From contig CAYYOW010000016.1 in assembly GCA_964473395.1 (NCBI GenBank), positions 1 through 31,236 on the forward strand: 31,236 nt of DNA, read 5' to 3'. A model generated the notes under the pieces. That model saw only the letters and a list, made by a program, of their open reading frames with translations. It did no database searches and was not told where the DNA came from. Source of the DNA: Sulfidibacterium sp964473395. GTDB lineage: Bacteria > Bacteroidota > Bacteroidia > Bacteroidales > F082. Made by a program: the position numbers and the translations under genes. The first letter of the stretch is position 1; the number at the start of each line of letters is the position of its first letter. Below are positions 8,299 through 16,356 of the stretch, one piece after another.

Positions 8299-9594
8299 TT
8301 ACCTCATAATAGTTTCTTTTCTGTTTGGCCCCACCGAAACAAGCCGAATGGGGACGCCGGTTTCCGTTTCAATAAATTGAATGTAGTTCTTCAATTGCTT
8401 GGGAAGTTCATCAAATCCTGCTATCTCTTCCAGTTTAGCATCCCAGCCTTCAAAAGTTTTATACACCACTTCGATGTCAGCTCTTTCCGAATCAAAAGGA
8501 ACTATTTCCGTTACCTGCCCGTTGATTTTGTAACCGGTGGCAACTTTTATTTCCGGGAAACCGGAAAGCACATCGGCTTTCATCATTTTCAATTCCGTGA
8601 CACCGTTGAGCATGATAGCATATTTCAGTGCTGGCAGGTCGAGCCATCCGCAGCGGCGCGGACGTCCTGTGGTAGCCCCAAACTCGTTACCTTTTTCGCG
8701 AAGTTTCTCTCCTGTTTTATCAAACAGCTCTGTTGGAAATGGGCCGCTACCCACGCGGGTGCAATAAGCCTTGAAAATACCAAAAACATGACCTACTTTT
8801 CCCGGAGGAATACCCAGCCCACTGCAAACGCCAGCGCTGGTGGTGCTGGAAGAAGTAACATATGGATAAGCGCCAAAATCTACATCCAGCATGGTCCCCT
8901 GTGCCCCTTCAGCCAGAATTTTTTTACCTTCGGCCAGCGAACGGTTCAAAAAATATTCACTGTCTGTTTTTTCAAATTGTTGCAATACTACCAGCTTTTC
9001 GAGCCAAGATTTCTCATAAGCTTCAAAAGGCATTCCCTCAATTTCAACATTTTGAAAATCATCATTATATAAAGAAACAATCTTCAGATGCTGGTTTCGG
9101 ATTTTCCGGTAACGTTGTTCAAAATCCGGTAGGTCAAGGTCGCCCACACGCAGTCCTTTTCTTGCCGTTTTGTCAGTGTAAGCCGGGCCAATTCCTTTCA
9201 GCGTGGAGCCAATTTTATCCTTGCCTTTGGCTATTTCGTAAACGGTATCCAGTAGGCGGTGTGTGGGCAAAATCAAATGTGCTTTTCGCGAAATAAGTAC
9301 ATTTTTGCTCACATCAACACCGGAGGCGCCAATGGATTCTATTTCCTGATCAAAAATGAAAGGATCTATCAAAACACCATTGCCAATGATGTTGACTGTA
9401 TCCCTGTTAAAAATTCCGGAAGGAATAGTATGCAACACAAATTTTTTATCCCCGAATTCTATGGTATGTCCGGCATTGGGGCCACCCTGAAAGCGGGCAA
9501 CGATATCATAAGTAGGGGTAAGGACGTCCACAATTTTTCCTTTTCCTTCATCGCCCCATTGTAGGCCAAGAAGAACATCTGTTTTTGCTTCCAT
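8299..9594 (-). CDS. purA: Adenylosuccinate synthetase
   Basis: 431 residues, the usual length. It catalyses GTP-dependent joining of IMP and aspartate to adenylosuccinate, the first committed step from IMP to AMP, in the cytoplasm. Visible motifs are GLQWGDEGKGKIVD near the start (GTP loop with the catalytic Asp), FQGGPNAGHT, STLKGIGPAYTDKTAR, the YPYVTSSSTT segment, and ATTGRPRRCGWLDLPALKYA. It lies 93 bases downstream of fur on the same strand and has a -7 element of its own in the gap, so it may be read both independently and from fur. Confidence 0.98.
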   Translation of the reverse strand: MEAKTDVLLGLQWGDEGKGKIVDVLTPTYDIVARFQGGPNAGHTIEFGDKKFVLHTIPSGIFNRDTVNIIGNGVLIDPFIFDQEIESIGASGVDVSKNVLISRKAHLILPTHRLLDTVYEIAKGKDKIGSTLKGIGPAYTDKTARKGLRVGDLDLPDFEQRYRKIRNQHLKIVSLYNDDFQNVEIEGMPFEAYEKSWLEKLVVLQQFEKTDSEYFLNRSLAEGKKILAEGAQGTMLDVDFGAYPYVTSSSTTSAGVCSGLGIPPGKVGHVFGIFKAYCTRVGSGPFPTELFDKTGEKLREKGNEFGATTGRPRRCGWLDLPALKYAIMLNGVTELKMMKADVLSGFPEIKVATGYKINGQVTEIVPFDSERADIEVVYKTFEGWDAKLEEIAGFDELPKQLKNYIQFIETETGVPIRLVSVGPNRKETIMR

Positions 9595-9645
9595 TAATCA
9601 TGTATTAAGATACTCCACGTTAATTAAGAGCATACGTTTTCGCAA

Positions 9646-9653
9646 CAAAGGTA
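9646..9653 (-). promoter_or_regulatory. Bacteroidota -7 element for purA
   Basis: Reads TACCTTTG on the minus strand, an exact TAnnTTTG, about 50 bases upstream of the purA ATG and inside the fur-purA gap. Confidence 0.55.
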
Positions 9654-9687
9654 ATGGGTCTTTGTGGAAAAAACAGTAAAAAAACTA

Positions 9688-10158
9688 CTATTTTGTGGTT
9701 TTTTCTTTGGCGTCATCAGGACATTTGCCATAGAACGTCAAAGAGTGGTATGCCACTTTCACACCAAGCAATTCTTCCACCGATTTCTGAATCTCGTGGA
9801 TACGCGGATCGCAAAATTCCAACACGGTACCGTTTTCCATACAGACAAAGTGGTCATGCTGTTTGTATTTGAACGAGCGCTCAAACTGGGCACAATTATT
9901 ACCGAATTGATGTTTGGTTACGAGATTACAGTCCAGCAAAAGCTCGATTGTATTGTACAAAGTAGCACGACTCACGCGGTATTTATTATTTTTCATGCGG
10001 ATATACAACGTCTCAATGTCAAAGTGTCCATCGGTTGCATAAATCTCTTTCAGAATGGTGAAGCGCTCCGGTGTTTTTCGGTGTCCTCTGGTATCAAGGT
10101 ACTCTGTAAAAACCTTCTTTACTTTCTCGAAAGTGTCCTTTTTCGTTTCCTGTTTCAT
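9688..10158 (-). CDS. Fur/PerR-family metalloregulator lacking both CxxC zinc pairs
   Basis: A 156-residue Fur-superfamily repressor. Residues about 10-85 are the winged helix (TPERFTILKEIY, then VSRATLYNTIELLLDCNLV). The dimerisation domain keeps the metal-site core HDHFVC (101-106), EFCDPRIHEIQ (115-124), a His at 138 and YGKC at 143-146. In canonical Fur and PerR two CxxC pairs bind structural zinc; here each has lost its second Cys (CMEN at 106-109, CPDD at 146-149), so that site is absent as in Irr/Mur-type members. Which signal it senses (iron, peroxide, zinc or haem) cannot be decided. It precedes purA in the same direction. Confidence 0.92.
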   Translation of the reverse strand: MKQETKKDTFEKVKKVFTEYLDTRGHRKTPERFTILKEIYATDGHFDIETLYIRMKNNKYRVSRATLYNTIELLLDCNLVTKHQFGNNCAQFERSFKYKQHDHFVCMENGTVLEFCDPRIHEIQKSVEELLGVKVAYHSLTFYGKCPDDAKEKTTK

Positions 10159-10206
10159 ATTCCCGTGATAAAGTTTTGCGTGGTAAAAATAACAAATTAT
10201 CTTTAA

Positions 10207-10612
10207 ATGGTTTAAATAGAAATTATATTTTTTCTTTTTTGTCAGGTAAAAGGGCTCTGTTATGCAAAAACCTGCTGTTGTTGGTACTCCCGGAGTTTTT
10301 CTGATACTTTTTCAGGGAGACTTCGGTTCTCACGCTCCGCTTTGAGCGATGGCGCTCAAAGTTTGTACCGGGCAAACCTCCACAGGCTGCCCATTATACC
10401 TTTGTTTCGGAAAGCCGTGTTCCGTCGCCTGAGGTGAGTCTTCTGCCATCCTTACCGCAGATTGATAATGAATAGTGAACTACATAGTGTTGAGTACCAG
10501 CTGTTTGGTGGCGGTATACTGTCGAACAGAAAACAATATAATCGGATTTCGGTGTAATAGACAAAATTGAGGCCGGGATTTTGCGGTATAAAATAGAGCT
10601 GTTAATTTTTTG
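10207..10612. other. Non-coding region upstream of fur
   Basis: About 400 bases with no credible gene. A perfect hairpin is present: CTTTGAGCG (10340-10348), loop ATGG, CGCTCAAAG (10353-10361), with no following T-run in either direction. On the minus strand an open stretch near 10368-10470 encodes a short peptide-like segment without a start or known family. It looks like decayed sequence next to the transposase remnant. Confidence 0.5.
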
Positions 10613-10933
10613 AGTAATAACCTATGGAATTTGTCCACTTGCCGTTGGATGGTTTTAAGGCTACAATTAAAAGTTCGTGAAAGCTGTAAAAAGGACTGTT
10701 TACTTTCAGCATATAGTCGCCAAACCTCTTCCTGATTTATCTGTTTTTCGTTTGAAAATTGCTTGCCACAGGTTAGACATTTATATTGCTGAAAGCCTTT
10801 ATATCTCCCGTTCTTTTTGATGTTTTTTGAACTATGGTAAAAGTAAATTTTTGTTTTATAACTTTAGAATGCTGTAAAAATACTATTATCAGTCAGGTAC
10901 AGCGATTTTAGCCTCAATTTCGTCCATTAAGCC
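10613..10933 (-). pseudogene. Transposase N-terminal fragment, copy A (decayed)
   Basis: Reading the minus strand gives a zinc-ribbon plus helix-turn-helix start of a transposase: KNGRYKGFQQYKCLTCGKQF, then INQEEVWRLYAESKQSF, LQLSRTFNCSLKTIQRQVDKF. The first Cys pair of the ribbon is lost (FYFYHSS where FCFYCGS is expected from copy B), and no DDE catalytic domain follows. It resembles Bacteroidota Zn-binding variants of IS256 or IS1/IS1595-like transposases; the family is not certain. It aligns over its whole length with 16957-17282, including 63 identical bases at 10720-10782. Confidence 0.75.
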
Positions 10934-11006
10934 TACATTTCCCTGGCTCTTATCCGACACGCCAAAGGTGAATTAATCGGGTTAAAACAGGCTTGTAAGA
11001 AGAGGG

Positions 11007-11462
11007 TCAATCTACTTTCGGATGGGGAGAGAAGTTCATAAAAGCGATTTCATTTTCAATGTCATCCCGAATACTTCGGATAGTTTTCTCGGACAGAATC
11101 TTGTAGAAATTTCCTTTAACAATCTGGTACTCTCTGTGTATGGGGCAGGGTTTATCCTCGTTGCATTCATACAACCCCAGACCGCAAGTATTGAAAAATT
11201 CAAGCCCTTCGGTGGCGTCGATGAGCGAAAGCAGGGAAATATCCATTGCCTTCTCGTCGATGTAAAAGCCGCCGCGTGGCCCCTTTGCAGATTTAATAAT
11301 ATGCTTTTTGACAAGGCCTTGCAAAATCTTACCGAGATAATGCTCGGGAAATCCTAAATCAGTTGAGATTTGCTTAATTCCCAGTTTTTTTTCTTCCGGG
11401 GCATGTATTGATAAATAAGCCACAGCCCTGATGGCGTATTCGGTTGATCTTGAAAAAAACAT
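11007..11462 (-). CDS. Rrf2-family regulator with three-Cys Fe-S motif
   Basis: A 151-residue Rrf2 protein. The winged helix occupies about 1-70 (STEYAIRAVAYLS, then GFPEHYLGKILQGLVKK and GPRGGFYI). Cys93, Cys100 and Cys106 form C-x6-C-x5-C (TCGLGLYECNEDKPCPIH), close to the cluster-binding loops of NsrR and IscR, so an Fe-S cofactor is inferred. It lies downstream of the DUF2249/membrane/DUF59 genes on the same strand, with a 96-base gap that has a -7 element and a perfect palindrome. That layout suggests an NO- or redox-sensing repressor of itself and possibly the cluster. An IscR-like role in Fe-S assembly is the alternative; no isc or suf operon is adjacent. Confidence 0.9.
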   Translation of the reverse strand: MFFSRSTEYAIRAVAYLSIHAPEEKKLGIKQISTDLGFPEHYLGKILQGLVKKHIIKSAKGPRGGFYIDEKAMDISLLSLIDATEGLEFFNTCGLGLYECNEDKPCPIHREYQIVKGNFYKILSEKTIRSIRDDIENEIAFMNFSPHPKVD

Positions 11463-11523
11463 AAATGCTTGTAGTTAAATTATTATTCGTCAGTCTTAAT
11501 TTTTACAATTTTGCCGCAAGTTT

Positions 11524-11535
11524 GATAAGATTATC
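11524..11535. promoter_or_regulatory. Candidate Rrf2 operator palindrome
   Basis: GATAAGATTATC is a perfect dyad (GATAA, GA, TTATC) within TTGATAAGATTATCTCAA. It starts directly downstream of the -7 element on the minus strand, where a bound repressor would block initiation. A related sequence lies at 14121-14140. Binding by the Rrf2 protein is inferred from position only. Confidence 0.45.
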
Positions 11536-11536
11536 T

Positions 11537-11544
11537 CAAAATTA
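11537..11544 (-). promoter_or_regulatory. Bacteroidota -7 element for the Rrf2 gene
   Basis: Reads TAATTTTG on the minus strand, an exact TAnnTTTG, about 75 bases before the Rrf2 ATG. It gives the regulator a promoter separate from the upstream genes. Confidence 0.5.
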
Positions 11545-11558
11545 CTACTTTATTGATG

Positions 11559-11885
11559 TTACAGGTTTTCAAGGGCCTCTCTTCCTGCCTCGGTAATCAT
11601 TTCCGGCGACCACATGGGTTCCCAAACCACTTCCGCATCAACTTTAATACCCGGAAAGTTAGCTTTCAACACAACTTCCACATTCTGAATTATGGTATCA
11701 CCAAGCGGACATCCCCGTGTGGAAAGAGTCATGACAATCCCAATGGACTGTTCGTCTTCGTTATAATTAATTTCATAAACCAGTCCCAGATCAATGATGT
11801 TGACGGCCACTTCCGGGTCGACCACTGTTTTAAGGAGTTGTGCAATTTCCTTTTCCTTATCGGTAAGATGCTGTATGTCACTCAT
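11559..11885 (-). CDS. DUF59 / MIP18-family protein (SufT- or PaaD-like)
   Basis: A 108-residue protein consisting almost entirely of a DUF59 domain. Visible signatures are the VDPEVAVNIIDLGLVYEI segment, the TRGCPLGD motif with the conserved Cys, and VWEPMWSPEMIT near the end. Family members (SufT, MIP18, the PaaD N-terminus) help mature Fe-S proteins. The gene starts inside the end of the membrane-protein gene (8-nt overlap, ATGAGTGA), so translation is probably coupled. The coupling suggests it matures a metal centre in this cluster or in a co-regulated enzyme; that is inference. Confidence 0.92.
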   Translation of the reverse strand: MSDIQHLTDKEKEIAQLLKTVVDPEVAVNIIDLGLVYEINYNEDEQSIGIVMTLSTRGCPLGDTIIQNVEVVLKANFPGIKVDAEVVWEPMWSPEMITEAGREALENL

Positions 11886-13188
11886 TTTCTATGATTTTTT
11901 CTTTGTGAAACACTATTTTAAAAACATTGTAATTATAAAGAACCGCTGTTATAATAAACAGGGCTGCTGCCGATTGGATTAACCATACCTGATCTGCTAA
12001 CTCTCCTGTAATTAAAAACAAAAAAGCCACGAGAAAGGTTTGGTTGTGAATACTTGCAACACGATCCGAGTATAACTCCTGAGGTAAAGGGATTTTTTGT
12101 TTTCCTACTTTGGCCTGGTATTTTTGAAGCCATACGATAAATGGTAGCGTTTTATAAGTTTGTCCAAGGATGAGCGCACTCAGGAACCCGAAAATAATGC
12201 TCATCACAAAGGCGATGTCAATACGGTACTGAAAAGTAGCAGTAAACCGGGGACTAATCACAGCAAAAAGAGCTAGCAACAAAATAAAAGCCAGTATGAT
12301 AAAAGCTGATTTGGAAAGCTTCATACCCACATCTAAGTTTTTGCGGAAGCGATGCTTAAAGGCATAATAATTAAAGCGTAAAAACAGACCTATTCCTACG
12401 AAAATGGGTGCGGATGCGGTAATAATAGCCCATGAATGAGGGTAGAAATAAAAAATGCTCACCAGCAAGACTATACCGGCATTGAGTAAATAATAAGTAT
12501 ATTTTAGTAAATAATCGGGAAGCTTGTGTATGATAAGGAACATGGGCATGAGCTTACTTGACACGCCGATGACCAGAAACAAAAACCAACCCGTAATACC
12601 CAGGTTAACGTGCATCTTTAGTAAGTCGATTGTGCTAACAGGGATAAATGGTCTGGCAAAATTAATGATGAGAATAATGGCGATGGAGACGGTAAGTAAA
12701 AGGTAAATGATAGCTGTGATAATAAAAATATTTCCCATATCCATTCTTTCCGATTTAGCGGCACTTTTCAATGTGTTAATTGCAAAAAGTATGACTGCTA
12801 CCAGAATAAGAGTACCTGACACCTCAAACCATAGCCAGTTTTGGCTATTATCGAAAGTAGCTTCCCAAAAAGAGGAAGCCAAAATTATCACGCCGGTTCC
12901 GAAAAGATAAAAAGTAATCCTTGCCAGCACCTCACTGAAAAGCTTGACCTCCATCACCACGGGAATCAACTGATACAGCGAGCCGAAGATGATCATAGTG
13001 ATAAAGCCTAACACCATTAAATGTGTCAGGGCAAGCATCTCAGGGTTAAGGTGATAAGGAAGAACAAGCTTGGGAGCAGCCAATAACATAACCACCGAAG
13101 ATACCAGAAACATAAGGGCGGCAAAGGCGAAATGTGGCAATACCACCGAAGGGGAGGGGGCATTCTTTGTATTCAGTCCGGTTGCCAT
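11878..13188 (-). CDS. Polytopic membrane protein, haem-copper oxidase subunit I / NnrS-like
   Basis: 436 residues with about 12 hydrophobic segments, so an inner-membrane protein. Two internal repeats carry a His followed by Gly-rich helices: LTHLMVLGFITMIIFGS with His56, leading to LYQLIPV, and MHVNLGITGWFLFLVIG with His193, leading to KLMPMF. This H-x4-G...G...P pattern is seen in NnrS-like proteins and in diverged cytochrome oxidase subunit I (CcoN/NorB-like) proteins, where His ligates haem. A full set of oxidase His ligands is not evident, so an electron-transfer or NO-related role is more likely than a proton-pumping oxidase. Its ATG overlaps the previous stop (TAATG) and its end overlaps the DUF59 gene. 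Confidence 0.75.
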   Translation of the reverse strand: MATGLNTKNAPSPSVVLPHFAFAALMFLVSSVVMLLAAPKLVLPYHLNPEMLALTHLMVLGFITMIIFGSLYQLIPVVMEVKLFSEVLARITFYLFGTGVIILASSFWEATFDNSQNWLWFEVSGTLILVAVILFAINTLKSAAKSERMDMGNIFIITAIIYLLLTVSIAIILIINFARPFIPVSTIDLLKMHVNLGITGWFLFLVIGVSSKLMPMFLIIHKLPDYLLKYTYYLLNAGIVLLVSIFYFYPHSWAIITASAPIFVGIGLFLRFNYYAFKHRFRKNLDVGMKLSKSAFIILAFILLLALFAVISPRFTATFQYRIDIAFVMSIIFGFLSALILGQTYKTLPFIVWLQKYQAKVGKQKIPLPQELYSDRVASIHNQTFLVAFLFLITGELADQVWLIQSAAALFIITAVLYNYNVFKIVFHKEKIIENE

Positions 13189-14003
13189 TATTTATAAATT
13201 ATTAGTTTCATATTGTATTCATCAATGGGCTTTTTCACGAGTTTATAACCCCTGTTTTCTAATTCAGGAAGCAGATATTGTGGTAACCGTTTGTGATGCA
13301 CATAAAGTGCTTCTCCTTCCTTCAACTTTTCAAGAGCCTCTAAGGTGACCACCATAGGCATGGGCATTTCCAGCGTACGGACGTCAATTTCTGTCAACTT
13401 CCCTTTAAAACGATTCTCAATGCTCTCAAAGTCTTCGGTTTCTTTTCCTTTGGCATCTGTTATTTCGTTGGTTGGAATAGTGGCAGAGCCTGCTTTTTGC
13501 AGGTAACAGTAAACAACGCCGGGTTCCGGTCTTTCGGTATGGTAAATATAACCGCGTTTTTGCAAGATATTCAAAAGAGGTACCGGCTCGAAGGTGTTGA
13601 TAATTAATAATGTTTCCTCCTCTTTCATCCCCTTAATCGTTTTCATTATTTCATCAAAAGGATCTACTCCTCCCGAAAGAATAGGCCGTACATCTAAAGT
13701 GACAATATTTTTTTTATCCATGACAGTGTTTGTTTTGTTTTCTTGTGAAACTTTTTTTTCTTTCTGACTAAATTCTACTTCGTAACCATTTTCCTGAAGT
13801 TTTTTCAGGAATTCTTCCGTACTGATACCACCAATTCTGGCGGCATCAGTAACATTTACCCGTGAAGCTAATACTTTGGCTAAAATTGGATTTTTCAATT
13901 TCCTGAAATGCCTGTTGATGGAAGCAATCACATCAATAGCTTTCTTATCATATTTAATGATCTCTGATATTTTTGTTTTAGCGGTAATCTTCATTATTAT
14001 CAT
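13188..14003 (-). CDS. DUF1858-DUF2249-DUF2249 protein
   Basis: 271 residues in three parts. Residues about 5-78 resemble the DUF1858/ScdA-N-like domain (ISEIIKYDKKAIDVIASINRH and ARIGGISTEEFLKKL). Residues about 98-170 are a DUF2249 domain of TusA-like fold (VTLDVRPILSGGVDPFDEIM, LLIINTFEPVPLLNILQKRG). Residues about 200-271 are a second, similar unit (TEIDVRTLEMPMPMVVTLEAL, LPELENRGYK). No Cys is seen at the TusA sulfur-transfer position. Such proteins recur beside Rrf2, RIC/ScdA and NO-detoxifying genes in anaerobes; the exact role is not known. It is the first gene of the coupled cluster. ATG at 14003 is followed by another at 13994, and either may be used. Confidence 0.82.
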   Translation of the reverse strand: MIIMKITAKTKISEIIKYDKKAIDVIASINRHFRKLKNPILAKVLASRVNVTDAARIGGISTEEFLKKLQENGYEVEFSQKEKKVSQENKTNTVMDKKNIVTLDVRPILSGGVDPFDEIMKTIKGMKEEETLLIINTFEPVPLLNILQKRGYIYHTERPEPGVVYCYLQKAGSATIPTNEITDAKGKETEDFESIENRFKGKLTEIDVRTLEMPMPMVVTLEALEKLKEGEALYVHHKRLPQYLLPELENRGYKLVKKPIDEYNMKLIIYK

Positions 14004-14017
14004 TTACTTTTCGATGG

Positions 14018-14025
14018 CAAAAATA
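14018..14025 (-). promoter_or_regulatory. Bacteroidota -7 element for the DUF2249 cluster
   Basis: Reads TATTTTTG on the minus strand, an exact TAnnTTTG, 14 bases before the first ATG, so the leader would be very short. A sequence related to the Rrf2-gene palindrome lies about 100 bases further upstream. Confidence 0.5.
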
Positions 14026-14226
14026 CAGATTTTTATTATAAAAAGAGTTTAAGGTCTTTTATTATTTTATTTTTTTGAGACTGATTGAGTCCTTTGCAAT
14101 GCGAAAGGTTTTGTTTCAGGTTGAGATAAATCTTATATCAGATTCAGGTCATTAGGAAAAGTAATGGCAATTTTGCCGGAGGGCTTGAGATGCTTAAAGA
14201 GACCTTTGGGAAATGCGATTATTATT

Positions 14227-16356
14227 TTATCTTTCCGGTATCAGACTTTCAATTAATTTCAGCAGTTCTTCCTGAGGGAAGGGGTTGGAGATTGTACCAT
14301 TACAGCCCGCCTCAGAGGCTGCCTTGTCACCAAGGGGCGATGACTGGAATGACTGGGCAATTATGATAACTTTATTATTGAAGGTTCTGATCTTTTTGAC
14401 GGTTTCCAGCCCGCTGGCATCAGGTAGGCTTACGTCTATTAGTATCAAATCGATGTCCGAATTATTCTGGCAGATTTTAATAGCTTTTGCCCCCGTTTTT
14501 GCATAAAGAATCTCTTTTGCCACCTCCTGCAGTATAATATTAACAAAGGAGGCTGATGAGTACTCTCTATCTACTACTAATACTTTTAGTTTTTGAGTTA
14601 ACCTGTAATGGGAATTGTTGTATTCACTTGTTTCAACTTCTTTAACAGTAAAAGGAAGGGTAAAATAAAATTGTGAACCTTCACCTTCTTTAGATTCAAC
14701 CCAAATATTACCTCCCAGCATTTCCACATAGGCTTCTGATATGGATAAACTCAGCCTGTTGTCTCCGTATGATCTTATTTCTGCTGGGTCTGTTTGTAAA
14801 AAATAGTCAAAAATGGCTTTCTGTTTGTCTTTTGGAATTCCTATGCCAGTGTCTTTTACATAAAACTGAAAATGATCATTCTGTTTTGTGTATCCCAGCT
14901 CTATTCTTCCATGGCGCGTATTTTTAACAGCATTCTTTACAAGATAAGTGAGTACTTCTAATAACTTTTCCTTATCGGTAGTTAGTGTTTCCTGCTGGTT
15001 TGATGGATCGCCATGCAGTACCAATTGCAGTCCTTTTTTTTCTACTTCCGGTTTTAGTAAAGAGAAAGCTGAGCTTAACAGTTCCTCGATATTAATTTCA
15101 GAGAGAGAAAGCTGGCTAAGTCCCGATTTAATCATCGATACTTCCAACAGGTTGTGAATAGTATTCAACATGTGTTCACTGCTTTGCCGAATCAGATTAA
15201 TATGTTCTTGTTGCTCAGATGGTGTAAAGCGAGGTTCCTTTAATAAATCAGAAAAACCAAGGATGGCATTCATCGGGGTCCTGATTTCGTGACTCATGTT
15301 GCGTAAAAAGGCAGACTTCATGCGGTTATTTCTTTCGATGTCTTTGTTTGCAATATTTAATTCAATATTGATTCGTTCCAGTTGTCGATAATTTTCCGTT
15401 AATTCTTTGTTGAGCCTTTTGTAGTTTTCGTTTAAAGTGGCATATTCCGAAACCTGTTGCTTAAGTTTCAGCTCAATTTCTTTTTGATAGGTAATGTCAA
15501 CCACATAAACTGCCAGCCCCTTGATATTATTTTCTTCATCATAAACCGGGCTGTAGCGGTTTTCGTAAAATGTTCTTTTCAACTTTTCATCACCATATTC
15601 TTCATGTAAAACGAAACTTTCACCGTTTAAAGTCCGTTCAAAATTAGCTTTGGCTTTTTCCTTGTCGGCATTACTTTTTATATAACCGAGCATATTATCC
15701 CCTACTTTAATATCAGCGCCCCATATCTCTTTCATGGTCTTTTTGTGAGATTTTGTAAAGTCCATGTAGCAGTAGTCTTTGTTGAGGGCGAAGACTATAA
15801 TTCCCTGAGGGCTTTCGAGAATAGCGTTCTTTAGTAGAGAGAGTTTTTTAAATTTCTCTTTGCTCTGCTCCGTTTCTTTGATTAGAATTTTTAAACGACC
15901 TTTGCTTTTATGCAGCGCTTCTTCAGCCTGTTTCCGTTGGGTGATATCATCATACACGGCTACAATTTCTCCTGAACTCAACTTGAAAACATGGTTTTCA
16001 CGCCAGCCTGTTATTCTGTTATCTTTGTAAAACGAGATGGGGAAATTTTCTGATATTCCTGTCTTCCAGACTCTTTGGAACACTTCAAAAAGCCCAAATT
16101 TTCTTATGCCGGGAAATGTTTCAAGAACACTTTTCCCCACGAGCTGGTTCCGGCTTACCTTGTCAATCTTTTCAGCCGCCGGATTAATATCTGTAAAGAT
16201 AAAGTCATCACCATTGTTTTTCGCCTCGTAAATAGCTACTCCACTTTGCATTAATTGAAAAAGCCCCCTGTATATTTCATTATTTTTGATTAATGCGCTT
16301 TCGACTTGTTCAGCCTTCGTAACTTCTTTCTTTTGTGCTAGACGCTCTTTGTCCAT
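14227..16356 (-). CDS. Hybrid sensor histidine kinase (PAS-PAS-HisKA-HATPase-REC)
   Basis: 709 residues with no membrane segment, so probably cytosolic. Two PAS domains are seen at about 28-145 (ending AVYDDITQRKQAE) and 172-295 (ending AVYVVDITYQKE), then a coiled coil, a HisKA domain with His356 in FLRNMSHEIRTPMNAILGFSDLL (split 350-356 and 357-372), and a HATPase with Asn475 and DTGIGIP at 502-508. A receiver follows from about 590 with Asp641 in LILIDVSLPD. Two deviations: the G2 box is GDNRLSLSIS instead of a GTGLGLAIS-like form, and the receiver Lys is Asn691 (ISNPF where a KP pair is usual). Kinase activity may be weak. No cognate output gene is adjacent. Confidence 0.92.
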   Translation of the reverse strand: MDKERLAQKKEVTKAEQVESALIKNNEIYRGLFQLMQSGVAIYEAKNNGDDFIFTDINPAAEKIDKVSRNQLVGKSVLETFPGIRKFGLFEVFQRVWKTGISENFPISFYKDNRITGWRENHVFKLSSGEIVAVYDDITQRKQAEEALHKSKGRLKILIKETEQSKEKFKKLSLLKNAILESPQGIIVFALNKDYCYMDFTKSHKKTMKEIWGADIKVGDNMLGYIKSNADKEKAKANFERTLNGESFVLHEEYGDEKLKRTFYENRYSPVYDEENNIKGLAVYVVDITYQKEIELKLKQQVSEYATLNENYKRLNKELTENYRQLERINIELNIANKDIERNNRMKSAFLRNMSHEIRTPMNAILGFSDLLKEPRFTPSEQQEHINLIRQSSEHMLNTIHNLLEVSMIKSGLSQLSLSEINIEELLSSAFSLLKPEVEKKGLQLVLHGDPSNQQETLTTDKEKLLEVLTYLVKNAVKNTRHGRIELGYTKQNDHFQFYVKDTGIGIPKDKQKAIFDYFLQTDPAEIRSYGDNRLSLSISEAYVEMLGGNIWVESKEGEGSQFYFTLPFTVKEVETSEYNNSHYRLTQKLKVLVVDREYSSASFVNIILQEVAKEILYAKTGAKAIKICQNNSDIDLILIDVSLPDASGLETVKKIRTFNNKVIIIAQSFQSSPLGDKAASEAGCNGTISNPFPQEELLKLIESLIPER

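Noticed and set aside
8377..9072. Long open frame on the plus strand inside purA
   Set aside because: It is the antisense shadow of a clearly identified purA, with no recognisable domain.
10360..10460. Possible cobalamin-type riboswitch (GGCTGCCCAT and CGCCTGAGG segments)
   Set aside because: The B12 box and conserved spacing are not present, and no matching gene starts downstream in that orientation.
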